Shown piece by piece: positions 22,291 through 34,637 of a DNA stretch of 64,000 nucleotides. The DNA is taken from NCBI GenBank assembly GCA_030180135.1, contig CM058231.1, positions 30,321,034-30,385,033 of the forward strand, given 5' to 3'. How positions within the stretch are numbered: the stretch's first letter is position 1; the number at the start of each line of letters is the position of its first letter. The DNA is from Orychophragmus violaceus (lineage: Eukaryota; Streptophyta; Magnoliopsida; Brassicales; Brassicaceae). Under the pieces are notes generated by a model. The model searched no databases. It had not been told where the DNA came from and saw only the letters and a list, made by a program, of their open reading frames with translations. A program made the position numbers and the translations under genes.

Positions 22291-23384
22291 CTACGGCTGA
22301 GGCAGCATTCCAAGCTCCTTCCAGACATGTAGTTTCACTTGCCCTTCCTTCAACGTTCTACTGTTGCTTAGGCTCTGCATATTATCACAAATATCAGTGC
22401 CACAACCAGTATCCAATACCTTTAAGGACGTTCTACTGTTGCTTAGGCTCTGCATATTATCACAAATATCAGTGCCACAACCAGTATCCAATACCTTTAA
22501 GGTAGAACTTGAAGTAATAACATGAATACCTGAGGAAGTAGTCTCATACATCAACTTCAACTCCTCATCATCTTCCATGAATTTAATGCATTTCTCTTCC
22601 AATGCCCTGTCTCCTTACAGTAGCAGCACTTACCAACGTAAGAGGTATCTGACTCGGGCTCAGAAGACACACGCTTGCCATGATTCAAAATCTGGACAAC
22701 TTTGTCTTCACCCTTGTCAGCATTAGGTTTAGTAAACCTACCCTTCTCATTCATGAGATTGTACAGGGTACTCTTCACGTTTGGCTCAACTGTCTTGAGC
22801 ATATCATGCAGTTCAGTCAGCGTCTTCGTTAAGCCTTTCTTGATATAGTTCCTTCTGAACTTATCATAGCTTGACGGCAGTGACTGCAGAATGATCTCAG
22901 TTGCCAATTCTTGGCTAACTGGATAATCCAGTTTCCTCAGGTTATCAATGTAACCCATCATTTTACTGACATGAGGACCCACTGGATGATCATTTGGTAG
23001 CTTGCAGCTAGTGAGAGACTTAACCAACTGGTATCTCTCCACTCTTACCTGCTCCTAAAATTTCAATTTCAGGCTGCTGATCATCTCTATTGGCGACTCC
23101 ATGTTCTCATATTGCTTCCGCAAATTTGAGTCCATGGTAGCCAACATCAGACCACGTACATCTACCGCATCATTATAATGCTTATTCCAAGCATCATATA
23201 CTGCATGAGAAGCATTGGACCCGATCCTCACGGGGAGAGCTCTCTCAAGGACATAGTCCTTTCTCTCCTGTCTGAGGACTAGCCTCAGGTTCTGCGACCA
23301 AGTCAAGAAATTTGATCCGTTCAGCTTGTCCATCTTAAGGACAGACCGGATCGAGAAAGTGTTTTGATTGTTTGTGCTAGTCAT
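22291..23384 (-). pseudogene. copia C gag with protease stub, disrupted
   Basis: Minus-strand copy of the gag ORF that is intact in copia A and D. It begins MTSTNNQNTFSIRSVLKMDK and includes the UBN2-type capsid region (LQSLPSSYDKFRRNY) and a CCHC zinc knuckle (CCYCKETGHWKRN, then frameshift). A TAG interrupts it at about 23054 where the intact copies have CAG, and a one-base deletion near 22594 shifts the frame within the zinc knuckle. After the knuckle, a 25-codon unit containing LDTGCGTDIC, the start of the aspartic protease, is duplicated in tandem (75-bp period, 22353 and 22428). It ends at 22291. Confidence 0.9.
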
Positions 23385-25083
23385 AACTGAAAATTAAGAT
23401 AAAAGGATTTTAGTTAATATGTTCAATATGATTAATCTCGTATTAAATTTAATATGATTAATCACGCATTATATTCAATAACATAAGTTACCCTCAATAG
23501 AATATAATGATTCCAAGATCCACATATAACTAAGATCAAAGTGGGCCACTGGCCGTCACCCAACCTTAGCTTATATCGGTAAGCCCTATATCGGCTAATT
23601 ATATCCGTGATATAACTCTTGGTTGTGAATCTGGGCCCGAGGCCCAATCCACTCTGATGTCTCAAGGCCCGGGACTCCCGATGGCCCAGTCAAGAAAACC
23701 AGACTATACAGTCATGTAATCATTAATGTCTGGGACTCCCAATGACATTTATGAATCACAAACCGTCTTATCCACGCAAAAGCAGACACCCTCACACTGT
23801 AAGGCCATGAATACAATTGAATGGGCTTCGACAGCTGACATAGAATGGACAAGACATCCAACGCTTGATATTGTTTGAGGTTCGTAGGTTTATTTAAAAA
23901 TTCATTCCCAAAATAGAAGATTACTATTTCGGGAAACTTTCCATTTTTGGAAACCTACTATTTTTGGAAACTTTCTAAAATTGGAAACTTTCTAAAAACG
24001 GAAACTTTCTAACTTTAGAAATTTCTTTAAAATCCAAAACCCGCAAATCTAGAAACTTCTATTTTAAGAAACTTTCTAATTTCAAAATTTCGGAAACTTT
24101 AATTTAAAATCGACTTTATAATTTTATAAAATAAATTTTAAATTAATCTGAAGAAAGACTCAAATAATTGGCCCAATTGTTTTAACTTCTTGGCCCGAGG
24201 CCCAAGAATTGGTCCATGTCCAAGACATGACCCAATTGTCCAATTAAATGACATAACCGGTCTGGTTCATTAAAATTGGCCTAACCAAATTTTAATTACT
24301 ACGATGACCACAATTGTCAACCGGTTATTTACTAAACCGGATTTTCTCAATTTATTTGGTCCAACCAAATCAAATTAGAAAATCCTGGTTTAGGCACTAA
24401 ATCCAATAATTCTTTCGACATTGGATTTCTTGTCCCGGTTTAACCAGACTTAATAAAATTATTAAATCTGTTTATTAAACCAGAACGAATTAATTTTAAT
24501 CAAAATATTAAACCGAGCCTTAAACCAACCATGTCGATCGATGAACCAACCGTGTCGATCGATCCATCAACCGCATCGGTCGATGCTCTTAGCATCGATC
24601 CTGTATCGATCGTGCATCGATCCTGTATCGATCGATGCTCTCACGCATGCACGGAACCGAGCCAAAACCCTAACCGTGTCGATCGATGCACCAACCGCAT
24701 CGGTCGATGCACCAACATCGAACCTGCATCGATCCTGCATCGATCGATGCTTTCACGCGTTAACAGGGTTAGCCAATAGACTGTATCGACCGATCCATGC
24801 GATCGTATCGATCGATCCATGCGATCTCCGATTGTATCGACCGATCCATGCGATCGTATCGATCGATCCATGCGATTCTGGCCGATTCTCATTCTCTCGG
24901 ATTCGATCGCATATCAAATCATATAGCTTGATCATGCGATTTTTTCATATGTTTAGGTTTCAATTCTTGTTACTTAAGTGATTTCTCTTATCAGTAGTTG
25001 ATTCAAAACACTTTTAAACAAGAAAAACAATCCTAAACTTGAATCTAAACAAGAAAAACCAGAACCAATAGCTCTGATACCAC
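23385..25083 (-). other. copia C leader, primer-binding site and palindrome array
   Basis: Noncoding leader between LTR and gag. The primer site is 25071..25082 (TGGTATCAGAGC on the minus strand, complementary to the 3' end of initiator tRNA-Met), one base from the LTR. A cluster of TCGATCGA-type palindromes lies at 24530..24880; core starts at 24534, 24555 and 24576, and at 24679 and 24700, are 21 bp apart. At 23925..24115 there is a degenerate array of GGAAACTTTCTAAAA. Short ORFs across the palindromes are by-products of the repeat. Confidence 0.85.
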
Positions 25084-25757
25084 TGAAGGAATGTTTAGAT
25101 GAATCCTGATTCAATTCTCTGATTCAGATTATCCTAAACATGCTGATCTAGGTTCTTCTCGAATAGAAACAATTGATGATCTCACCTTATACCTGTTTAT
25201 GCAGCGGAAAGGGATGGTATGTCAGAGATCAGAGAGCCACCGAGAGATAACTCCTCCACAGGTTCACACACGCGATCACAGAAAACGGCTGCTAGACCAC
25301 TAGGGGAACTCGGCGCAGAGAGAGAGAGTTTTCGGCTAAGGGGCTAGGGTTAATTGTTCTGAACTCGAGTTTTACCTTATAAAACTTGTCCGGTTCCGTT
25401 TGGGCCATTTGGCCCAAACACCAATTAACTCGACGGTATTCGCGCACTGTGTCGACCGACACACCTAGTGTATCGATCGACACACAGTGCCTAAACCGTT
25501 TTATTCTCTCTAAGTACAGTAAATGCCTAGCACTTTTACCGTACTTCTGCTAAACCGTTCCTACACATTTTCCTGTTAGCTTAGGCGTGTGACCCATATG
25601 GGATCATATAATAAAGGCAATAAGTCCAAGACTTATAGATCATGAGCGGAATCTAGCAAGCCATCATGACCCCCAGTATTATATGACTTATGTCTGATCA
25701 TTGACATACTCTTACTTTCTAGAGACAGTACCGAGATTACTGGACACAATTCCAACA
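25084..25757 (-). repeat. copia C 5' LTR
   Basis: 674 bp. Palindrome cores TCGACCGA at 25452..25459 and TCGATCGA at 25473..25480, again 21 bp apart. Its U5-side ~177 bp resemble copia D more than its own partner LTR (for example GAGAGCCACCGAGAG). Confidence 0.95.
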
Positions 25758-25762
25758 TTTCC

Positions 25763-26940
25763 AGACGAACTTCTGGACATCGAGGTCGTAAATTTCCGAG
25801 TAGGACTCAGCTTCGACCCACTTCGTGAAGTAGTCGGTCATTATTAGGATGAACTTCTTTTGGTTCAAGGCTGGGAGGGGCCCGACGATGTCCATTGCCC
25901 ACCGCATGAAGGAGTCGGGCGTAGCCGCAGTACTGAGGAGCTCGGCTGGTTGATGTCTGCTCGGTGCGTGCCTTTGGCATTTTCACATCTGGATACGTAC
26001 TTCTCGCAGTCGGCAATCATGGTTGGCCAGAAGTGACCGTGGCGCTTGATCTTTGCGGCGAGAGCTCGACCCCTGCTGTGGTTTCCGCCTGCTCCCTCGT
26101 GGGTTTTCTCGGAGTGACCCACTGTATTTCTTGCCGTTTATGCATCATAGGAGAGCTTTTGATGCACTCCATCAAAATAGCTCGTCCTTCATTATTACGT
26201 ATTGCGCGCATCGGGCTTTCAACCTACGGGCTGCCCATCGATCCTCTGGGACCGTCCCGTTAAGGATGTAATCTTTGATTTCGTTTCTCCAGTCGAAGGC
26301 TTCGGCTGGTTTGAGGTCGGGAACTTTGACGACGTCTTCGTTGCTTTTGTAGGCATCGTCCATTCCTTCGCCCTCCTCTGTGATGAGTAGTACGTCCTCG
26401 TCTGGGGCAATACTCGGTCGGGCTATGCACTCGACTGGAATGATTCGTCGGAGGTCGGGGTCCGAGGTCGAGGCTAGAGCGGCCAAAGCGTCTGCTGAAG
26501 AGTTGTCGCTTCGGGGAATCTTGGTTAATGTGACCGATCCGATCCGTGCGACGATCTGCTGGACAAGTTTTAGGTACGCGTCCATACGCTCATTTTTTTG
26601 TTTCGTATTCTCCGTTGTATTGGTTCACCACGAGCTGGGAGTCAGTAAACGCTTCTACTTGCTTTGACCCTACTACCTCGGCTAGCCGCAGACCTGCGAG
26701 CAGTGCTTCGTATTCGTCCTCGTTGTTAGAAGCTGGAAACGCCAGTCGGAAGGATTGCTCGATCAGCTCGCCGGTCGGGGATGTTAGCTTGACTCCTACC
26801 CCCGAACCGTTTCTTGATGAAGAGCCGTCCACGAATAATATCCAGTTCTCCTTTGGAATCTGATCTTCGGCTATTGTTAGCTCGGGTGGCAGTTCAATTC
26901 GGAAATCTGCTAGGACCTGTGACTTGGCGCTGGTTCCTGG
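25763..26940 (-). pseudogene. Tat G second RNase H and integrase N-terminal part
   Basis: On the minus strand, 26832..26590 encodes an RNase H domain starting MDGSSSRNGSGVGVKLTSP, with an E/Y stretch (NEDEYEALLAGLRLA) and TDSQLVVNQYNGEY. This is the additional RNase H found in Tat elements. 26585..26172 continues with LVQQIVARIGSVTLTKIPRS and the linker, then the integrase zinc-binding region in broken frames down to 25763. Several frameshifts are evident. It joins 17561..18185 across copia C, and 34024 onward across copia F. Confidence 0.85.
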
Positions 26941-27671
26941 TGTTGGGAATCCGAGCCAATTCTACATATTCAGAATTCTCGCGAGTTCCAGATAGCCTAG
27001 GATCTAGGGTCTAGTTAATTGAATCATGATCTCACCTCGTGATTACCTGGAGTTTTGGCAGCGGAAGTTTGTGGTAACACGAGATCTGCAGCGCCCCAAT
27101 CGTTGCGCCTCTATCGTAGTCCACACGCACACAAGTTGGAATCCGCCGGGTTGCTAGCGCCGGGAATCGGATCTCTTGGGATTTCTGTGTTTTCTAGAAG
27201 AAGAGAATCAGTTTTTCTGTCAAGAACAAACTGTCTGGGACGGCACACCTAGCTAGGTCGAAATATAAGACTCGCTTATATATTGACCTCAAAGTAAACC
27301 GAAACATCAGTTTCGGTTTTGCCCTCGTGTCGACCGACACACCTATTGGTGTCGATCGACACAAGTCTTGTATCGATCGATGCACCAATGGTATCGATCG
27401 ACACATCTCTTAAAACACTATATCAATGTGTATCCAATACACATTGATCGGATCATATGCCAATGATCAATCCCATACCAAGTGTATCCAACTTGCTTAG
27501 GTGTGTGACCCTGTAGGTTCACACGATACCATAAATGAGTTACAACTCATTTGTCATAAGCGGTTTCTAGCAAAACATTATGACTACCCAGTATCACATG
27601 AATTGTCCGATCTCGACAATACAACTATCTTTAGAGTTCGTACAATGTGATTTCAGGACATAATCCCAACA
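26941..27671 (-). repeat. copia F 3' LTR with four-palindrome array
   Basis: 731 bp. Cores start at 27330 (TCGACCGA), 27352, 27373 and 27394 (TCGATCGA), spacings 22, 21 and 21 bp. The flanking arms alternate between GTGT...ACAC and GTAT...ATGC types. Confidence 0.95.
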
Positions 27672-30600
27672 ATCTCCCACTTGTACTGGAATCACCTATT
27701 CCTACAATCCCTTCGTCTCTATATCTCGATATGGCATAAGGCAAGAGACTGTGTCATCCTTATTATAGCCAACATCATGTTCATCGAATTCCTGATCTAT
27801 ACTGATAAAACAAACGACTGACAATCACCTCGTTTGAGCACGGCCATGCATTTTCTCAGTATCAAATCTTCGATGGGTCCTGAGATATTTATCTCCCGTT
27901 ATCCAGGAGGGACAAATCCCATCTTGTTCCATCCCTGTTTCTACACATACTTCATGATACGTCGAAACAATGCCGTTATAGCCGCCAGTTACGGAACGAC
28001 GTTTGACAAGGTCAAAGCGCACCAATTCATATGTTAGATAGCATGATGAACTCAGGTCTAAGGACTATACTCTATAGTCGTAATGAGAACCTCCCATGAC
28101 ACTTATATATAACTATCCTGTGGAGTTCTCATTAAGCGGGTCATGCCCGATCATATGTTCACCAACATATATCTATGTGACTGACTGTGATAATCATATC
28201 ATTGACTCCATGAAACTTAGTCCAACAGTCACCTCACATACTAGTCTGCGCGGTTGTTAGTGTCCCATTTTAACAACCTTGACTAGGGACAATCATCATT
28301 TATGTCATCTTTTACTTATAGGGTTTCATGATCAAGTCTTCAACTTGATGACCTATAAGATGACCATAAAGTACTTTGGGACCATTATTTAATTATCCAA
28401 TAATTAAATAATACTGATGTCAGTTTTAACTTACAAAACACTGCCAAAGCATGTATATGTTAAGTTTACAACATAACTAAAATAACTCCCACTAGAATCA
28501 AGATCATCTTTTCAGATATCTTACACCTACAGCAACAGAATAAATTCCGTGTTTAGGTTGTGTGAGAGAGTGCGGTGCTATTGCTTGAAACAATTTCAAC
28601 AAATTACACCGCCATTCAGATAAAAGCACTATTCTACGGTCTACTGCTTGGAGCCTTTCCAACAGTTAGCACCGCTATTTAGGCAAAGAGACATAACCAG
28701 GTGGGAACCGGGAATCGTCTTTGTCCGACTAACTACTTTCAACTGGTTCGTCACTTTATCAGTTCACCACGAACCTATCCTTAGTGTTTCTCAACACTTG
28801 GGATATTTCTGGTAACTATTCAGTGACTATTACCGGAGTGCATTGGTATTTTCTCGTCATGCTTTATGCTTAAGCTGCATCTAGACGAGCGCAAAATATG
28901 GCATTCATGATGGATTCTATTGCATCAGCATAAGTAATCACACTCATTAATACTAGTTCAGACAGTGTTCAAAACACTTCTTCTTGCTAATATTGTTACC
29001 AGCTCAGCCAGTGTCCAAGACACTTCATCTTGCTTAGATTATTGCCATAAGACCTTTGGTATGAAGCCATTCTTGGAATCAAGCACCTTAGAGCTGTCCA
29101 ATACCTTATTAATATAAGGATTTTGACACTACCCAATTAGCTTACTCAATCTATATTAATAGATTCTTATTCCAAGAATTCACGCGGCTACTCCCATGTC
29201 TATCGTTTAAGTTTGACTTCCGACCCAAAACTTGACAAGACTTTAGCGTCGGAACGTCGTTCGTGAGATTCAAGTATGTTATCTACATACTGTGTGAGAA
29301 TTGCCATTACGCTCCCACTAGTCTCCTTGTAAACGCATGGTTTCTTTTTCTTTCTGATCAAGTCAAAACCTTTGACCAATCTGTCAGAATGTTGATTCCA
29401 ACTCCAAGATGTTTGTTTCAATCCAGAAATGGATCGGTGAAACTAACATGCATACCCAGTCAATTTTCGGAGTTGGGCCTCACCATCGCTTCTTCGAATT
29501 TCGCATGTTCGTCACTTTTCAATGATCAGCAGATCACGACAATAGGTTACGAGATATCACTCTCGAGTTAGTGACGGATCCTTTCGGATCTGCGAATTTC
29601 AGGCTCCATAGGTGCAGATCCTACAGCACTTTGTAGATCTCACCGCTGCTCTTCCTTATCAGGTCGAGCAGCTTACTGTGTTTATCGAATTTCTTCGATG
29701 TGTACTTTTACTCCCACTGTTCCTTTTGAAAGTATCACCTTTCTTAAAAGACACAGTTCTGGGCAACAAAAGCACTAAGCCTTGGTTTCCTCAGGATAAC
29801 CAGCGAGGTAGAACTTATCAGATATGGATTCAAGTTTGTTTGTTGACTACTGTCTTACACAAACCTTGCAATCCCAATTAATCAGAAAAACAAATTTGGA
29901 AATCACCCAGTCCACATCCAATGTGGTGTTTTTCACTGATTCTGATAGAAACCCTTTTAGCGTGAACATAGACGTTTCAGAACGTATTCTTAAATGGTTA
30001 TGGAAGATTCATGTGATTCATCATTAATCGAATCATGTCTCATAAGATCTGATTCATTCTTTCAGATGATCACTCAATTCTTGACTCTAGTATTTTCCTC
30101 CGCGATTCAATCGAGGATCTCAATACTTCTGTCAAACTGGTTCTACACTTCATCTTGGAACTCCCTTAAGGGATTCCAGCTTGTGTCTCATCAAATGAAC
30201 ACAGCCATGCTTATTGAATCCATCAATAAAGTAATGAAGTACAGAATATTTCCTTTGGCAATAATGCTAGTTGGGCCGCATACATCAGTATGTGTAGGGC
30301 CCAATAAGCCTCTGGCCCGTTTCCTTTTAGCTCTGCTAAATGGGCCTTAGTCATTTGGTCCAGCAAGCAGGATTCATGTCTCAATTGATTTACAATCAAA
30401 TGAGTCCAAAACCTATGGATTTACTGAATCCGCTTCACTCTTGTGGTTAAATGACTATACCAAAGAAAATCGAGTTTGAGTCATCAGACTTAAACCTTTA
30501 GTATTTGTGTTATATTTAACTTTCGCTAGTTTAAGATATAAAACCCATTCCAAACGGGGTGCTACCATAGAATATTTCATTAAGATCTAAAGAACAAAAC

Positions 30601-30803
30601 TTGTCTTTTGTCAAAATGAAAAACATCCAAATTCTCAAAAGAAAATGAAAGACATTTCTGCACAAGGCAGATACATAGTAGCAATTACTTAATTTCTAAA
30701 ACCAAGTATGAAAGGCTCCTACAAGTGAAGAATCTCTACGGCTCATGCAGCAACCATTGCTTCATACCAGACACGCAGTTCCACTTGTCCTTTCTTCAAC
30801 GTT
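27672..30803 (-). pseudogene. copia F 3' noncoding region and pol relic
   Basis: Polypurine tract at 27672.., the conserved hairpin at 28062..28079, then decayed copia pol. One recognisable piece is minus strand 29421..29200 (KKPCVYKETSG and QYVDNILE, equivalent to the CVYKKTSG ... YVDDILL segment of copia E, with the catalytic DD now DN). The rest has stops and deletions. No functional product. Confidence 0.8.
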
Positions 30804-31718
30804 CTACTGTCGCTTAGGTCCTGCATATTTCCAAAATATCAGTACCACAACTAGTATACAATACTTATGTAGAACTTGAATTAATAACACAATACCTGAA
30901 GAAGAAGTACCATACATCTCCTTCATCTCTTGTGAATCTTCCAAGAATTTAATGCAATCTCTCTTCCAATGCCCTGACTCATCACAGTAGAAGCACCTTT
31001 TAACACCAGATGGGCCTGACTTGGGCTTAAAAGATGACACAGGTTTATCCTGATTCCAAATCTGGACGGCCCTGTCTCTACCCTTGCCAGCACAAGATTT
31101 CTCAAATCTTTTGCCCTTTCTGATGTCTTGCTCTACTGCTTTGAGCATGCCATGCAGCTCAGTCAACTTTATCATCAAGCCTTTCTTAATATAGTTCTTA
31201 ATGAACTTATCATAGCTTGACGACAGTGACTGCAGAATGATGTCAGTGGCCAACTCTAAGCTGACAGGACATTCCAGTCTCCCCAGGTTATCAATGTAAC
31301 CCATCAGTTTAATGACATGAGGACTTACTGGAGCATCCTTAGGTAGCTTGCACTTAGTTAGAGACTTCACCATTTGGAATCTCTCAACTCGTGCCAGATC
31401 CTGAAACTTCAGTTTCAGGCTGGTGATCATCTCTATTGGCGACTCCATGTTCTCGTATTGACCTTTCAAGTCCGAGTTCATGGTAGCCAACATCAGACCA
31501 CGCACATCTACCACATCAGTATAATGCTTATTCCAAACATTATATGCTGCATGCGAGCGATTGGTCCCAAGCCTTTCTGGAAGAGCCTTTTCAAGGACAT
31601 AGTCCTTGCTCTCCTGCTTGAGAATGAATCTCAGATTCCGATACCAATCTAGGAAGTTGGATCCATTTAACTTGTCCTTCTCAAGGACGGATCGCAACGA
31701 GAAAGTAGTCATAGACAT
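30804..31718 (-). CDS. copia F gag
   Basis: 304 codons on the minus strand. Domain order: N-terminal LEKDKLNGSNFLDWYRNLRF (typical copia gag), capsid-like UBN2 region with SSSYDKFIKNYIKKGL, basic linker, and a CCHC zinc knuckle CFYCDESGHWKRDC that would bind element RNA. After the knuckle the protein runs into another frame (ILVVVLIFWK), so the protease start present in related copies is lost. The product could still form particles. The start is the first ATG of the conserved copia gag N-terminus. Confidence 0.88.
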   Translation of the reverse strand: MSMTTFSLRSVLEKDKLNGSNFLDWYRNLRFILKQESKDYVLEKALPERLGTNRSHAAYNVWNKHYTDVVDVRGLMLATMNSDLKGQYENMESPIEMITSLKLKFQDLARVERFQMVKSLTKCKLPKDAPVSPHVIKLMGYIDNLGRLECPVSLELATDIILQSLSSSYDKFIKNYIKKGLMIKLTELHGMLKAVEQDIRKGKRFEKSCAGKGRDRAVQIWNQDKPVSSFKPKSGPSGVKRCFYCDESGHWKRDCIKFLEDSQEMKEMYGTSSSGIVLLIQVLHKYCILVVVLIFWKYAGPKRQ

Positions 31719-33287
31719 AAGCTGAAATCCAAGAAAATAAAGATTTAGTTATGTATATGATGAGAAATCTTATCTAATAAGAAAACTCGCATTATATTCA
31801 AACAATGTTTCCTCTATGAATATAATGATCCAAGATCCTCAGATTACTAAAATTCGAGTGGGCGACTCGCCGCTACTCAAAATTTAGTTATCTAGGTAAG
31901 CAAATCATTGCTAATTGTACTCAGTGCAACTCTTGGTTGTGGATGAGATAAACTATGTCTAATCCACTCTGATGTCTCTGGGCTCAGAACTTCCGATAGC
32001 CCAGTCAAGTGAACCAATCTCTTGTGTCTTGTGATCATTGACAGTTGCACTGCAAATCTGTCAAAGACCACCTGCCTTACCCATGTTGCAGTGGATACCA
32101 AGGACTCCAAGACTATCCAACAAACGACACGAGTTTTGACAGTAGACAAGATTGGGCAAGACATCAATGTTACTTGATATTTAGTTGAGGAAACCAAACC
32201 CAAAAGTTTAGCAAATCAATCTCTTAGGTCATGTAATTGTTGATGTTAATGCACTGCAAGTCCATCAACATTATTACCTGCCTTACTCATGTAATTGTGG
32301 ACACCAAGCTCTTGGCTAGACATCACACAACGAAATGAGTCTTGACAGTTGACCACATTGAAGCTAATCTTTGATCAATGTTTAAGTCTAGTTTGGTTTC
32401 TGCAAATTCAAGGTTCAATAACCAGAATTTCGAATACTGTGTCGATCGACGCCACCAAACAAAACCGGACTTCAATAACCGGTTAATTCAATTAACCCGG
32501 TTCATCGAACCAGTCATGTCGATCGACACAACCCATGTGTGACGGTCGACATAGACCTAAACCGAAGATAGTTTTTGATAACCGGTCCAATCCAATTGAA
32601 CCGACTTATCTGATCAAACTGATCTTAACCAATCGGTTTATACTAATTGGGACAACCAGTTCAATCCAAATGAACCAATTCATCCAATTCAAACCGTTTA
32701 AACCAGTTTCAACTGATTGCGATAACCAGTCCAATTCAATTGAACCGAATTATCCAATCAAACTGATTTAACCCACCGGTTTATGCTAAATGAGATAATC
32801 AGTTTAATCCAATTAAACCAATTCATCCAATTTAAACCGATCAATTCAGGCTTAACCAAGCATGATAACCGGTCCAATCCAATTGAACCGATTAACCATT
32901 CGCGAGGTTCGTGTCGACCGATACACAACCTGTGTCGATCGGCACACGACCGAAATTGTTCTATGTCGACCGACACTCAAAGTGTCGATCGACACTCGAC
33001 CGAGTTTGCTCTGTGTCGACCGATACACCCGGTGTGTCGATCGACACAGAAGGCTTTCGGTTTTTCTTCGCGAAAAACCCTAGCCGCCGATTCTGTCGAA
33101 CTTCGCTACTCTGTGTCGACCGACACACCCAGTGTGTCGATCGACACCGTGCGAAAACACAGAATCGGAGTTCTGTTTCAATCGATCTAACATGCTCGTG
33201 ATCATAAACATTTATGAGCGAATTCAATTAATTAGATTCAATTAAACAGACTGATTCAATGGAAAAACCCTAAGGCTCTGATACCAC
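31719..33287 (-). other. copia F leader with 143-bp repeats, palindromes and primer site
   Basis: Primer-binding site TGGTATCAGAGC at 33275..33286 on the minus strand. At 32578..32900 a ~143-bp unit (ATAACCGGTCCAATCC, starts near 32581, 32724, 32867) is repeated. Palindromes lie at about 32445..32550 and 32910..33150. Pairs of core starts 32914/32935, 33016/33037 and 33116/33137 are each 21 bp apart; 32966/32985 is 19. Predicted ORFs here consist of the repeats and are not genes. Confidence 0.8.
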
Positions 33288-34018
33288 TGTTGGGAATCCG
33301 AGCCAATTCTACATATTCAGAATTCTCGCGAGTTCCAGATAGCCTAGGATCTAGGGTCTAGTTAATTGAATCATGATCTCACCTCGTGATTACCTGGAGT
33401 TTTGGCAGCGGAAGTTTGTGGTAACACGAGATCTGCAGCGCCCCAATCGTTGCGCCTCTATCGTAGTCCACACGCACACAAGTTGGAATCCGCCGGGTTG
33501 CTAGCGCCGGGAATCGGATCTCTTGGGATTTCTGTGTTTTCTAGAAGAAGAGAATCAGTTTTTCTGTCAAGAACAAACTGTCTGGGACGGCACACCTAGC
33601 TAGGTCGAAATATAAGACTCGCTTATATATTGACCTCAAAGTAAACCGAAACATCAGTTTCGGTTTTGCCCTCGTGTCGACCGACACACCTATTGGTGTC
33701 GATCGACACAAGTCTTGTATCGATCGATGCACCAATGGTATCGATCGACACATCTCTTAAAACACTATATCAATGTGTATCCAATACACATTGATCGGAT
33801 CATATGCCAATGATCAATCCCATACCAAGTGTATCCAACTTGCTTAGGTGTGTGACCCTTTAGGTTCACACGATACCAGAAATGAGTTACAACTCATTTG
33901 TCATAAGCGGTTTCTAGCAAAACATTATGACTACCCAGTATCACATGAATTGTCCGATCTCGACAATACAACTATCTTTAGAGTTCGTACAATGTGATTT
34001 CAGGACATAATCCCAACA
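33288..34018 (-). repeat. copia F 5' LTR
   Basis: 731 bp, differing from the 3' LTR at two sites that I can see (near 33857 and 33879). Same four palindromes, core starts 33677, 33699, 33720 and 33741. Confidence 0.95.
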
Positions 34019-34023
34019 CCTGG

Positions 34024-34637
34024 TTTGTATTCAATGTCGTACTCGCTTAGTTCGACTGCCCATTTGGCGATCCTTCCTGATTGTCTCGGGCTGTGCAAGA
34101 TCGTTCTGATTGGTTGGTTCATGAGCACGACCACCGAATGTGACTGAAAATAGGGACGAAGCTTCCTTGCCGAAACGACGATGGCCAGTGAGAGTTTCTC
34201 GAGTGTGTTGTAGCGTGTTTCTGCGTCGTCGAAGATCTTGCTTGTATAGAAAATGGGCTTTTGGTCACCTCGATCGTCCCGGACGAGCACGCTGCTTATC
34301 GCCGAGGTGGATACGGAAATTTATAAGTAGTGTGTCTCTCCTTCCTCGGGCTTGGCCAGAATCGGCGGGGTCGAAAGGTAGGTCTTTTACTGTTGAAACG
34401 CATCTTCGCACTTGGCATCCCATTCGAATTTCTTGTTTGCTCAGAGGAGGTTATAGAACGGGAGACATTTGTCGGTTGACCGTGAGATGACCTGTTTAAT
34501 GCTGCAACTCGTCCGGTTAACCTTTGAACTTCTCGTGTATTCTTCTGGGAAGGGAGCTCGGTAATTGCCGTTATCTTCTTTGGGTTTGCTTCGATTCCTC
34601 TTCTCGTGACGATGTAGCCGAGAAATTCGCCCGACGT
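34024..34637 (-). pseudogene. Tat G reverse transcriptase C-terminus and RNase H
   Basis: Minus strand: SGEFLGYIVTRRGIEANPKK, ITELPSQKNTREVQRLTGRV (RT connection), then a frameshift and the RNase H-side sequence KPIFYTSKIFDDAETRYNTLEKL and IAKWAVELSEYDIEYKPG. It continues to 26940 across copia F, and to 51924 across Athila H (KCTFAV|TSGEFLGY). Confidence 0.88.

Larger units (their letters stand above)
18186..25757 (-). mobile_element. copia C, complete but non-autonomous (gag-only family)
   Basis: A full-length Ty1/copia insertion of 7572 bp flanked by the 5-bp target duplication TTTCC (18181..18185 and 25758..25762) in the integrase of Tat G. Order on the minus strand: 5' LTR, tRNA-Met primer site, ~1.7-kb leader, gag, decayed pol, 3' noncoding region, polypurine tract, 3' LTR. 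Gag has one stop and one frameshift and pol is unreadable, so it could not have moved by itself. Same family as copia A and D, and it shares its LTR type with copia B. Confidence 0.95.
26941..34018 (-). mobile_element. copia F, complete but non-autonomous (second gag-only family)
   Basis: 7078 bp with 731-bp LTRs (26941..27671 and 33288..34018) that I could tell apart at only two positions, and the target duplication CCTGG (26936..26940, 34019..34023) in the RNase H region of Tat G. It contains a readable gag but pol is only fragments. LTRs resemble those of copia E (TGTTGGGATTATGTCCTGAAATC on the minus strand, given here in part). Confidence 0.95.

Noticed and set aside
24531..24981. Plus- and minus-strand ORFs rich in SIDxPT, VDRC and HRST repeats (also at 32783..33227 and 47204..47603)
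   Set aside because: They are translations of the palindrome arrays in untranslated leaders. All frames look repetitive and no conserved domain follows.
27326..27405. Regularly spaced palindromic repeats as a CRISPR array
   Set aside because: The context is a plant LTR, units are 16 bp with 13-bp spacers or less, only two to four units occur, and no cas genes are present.
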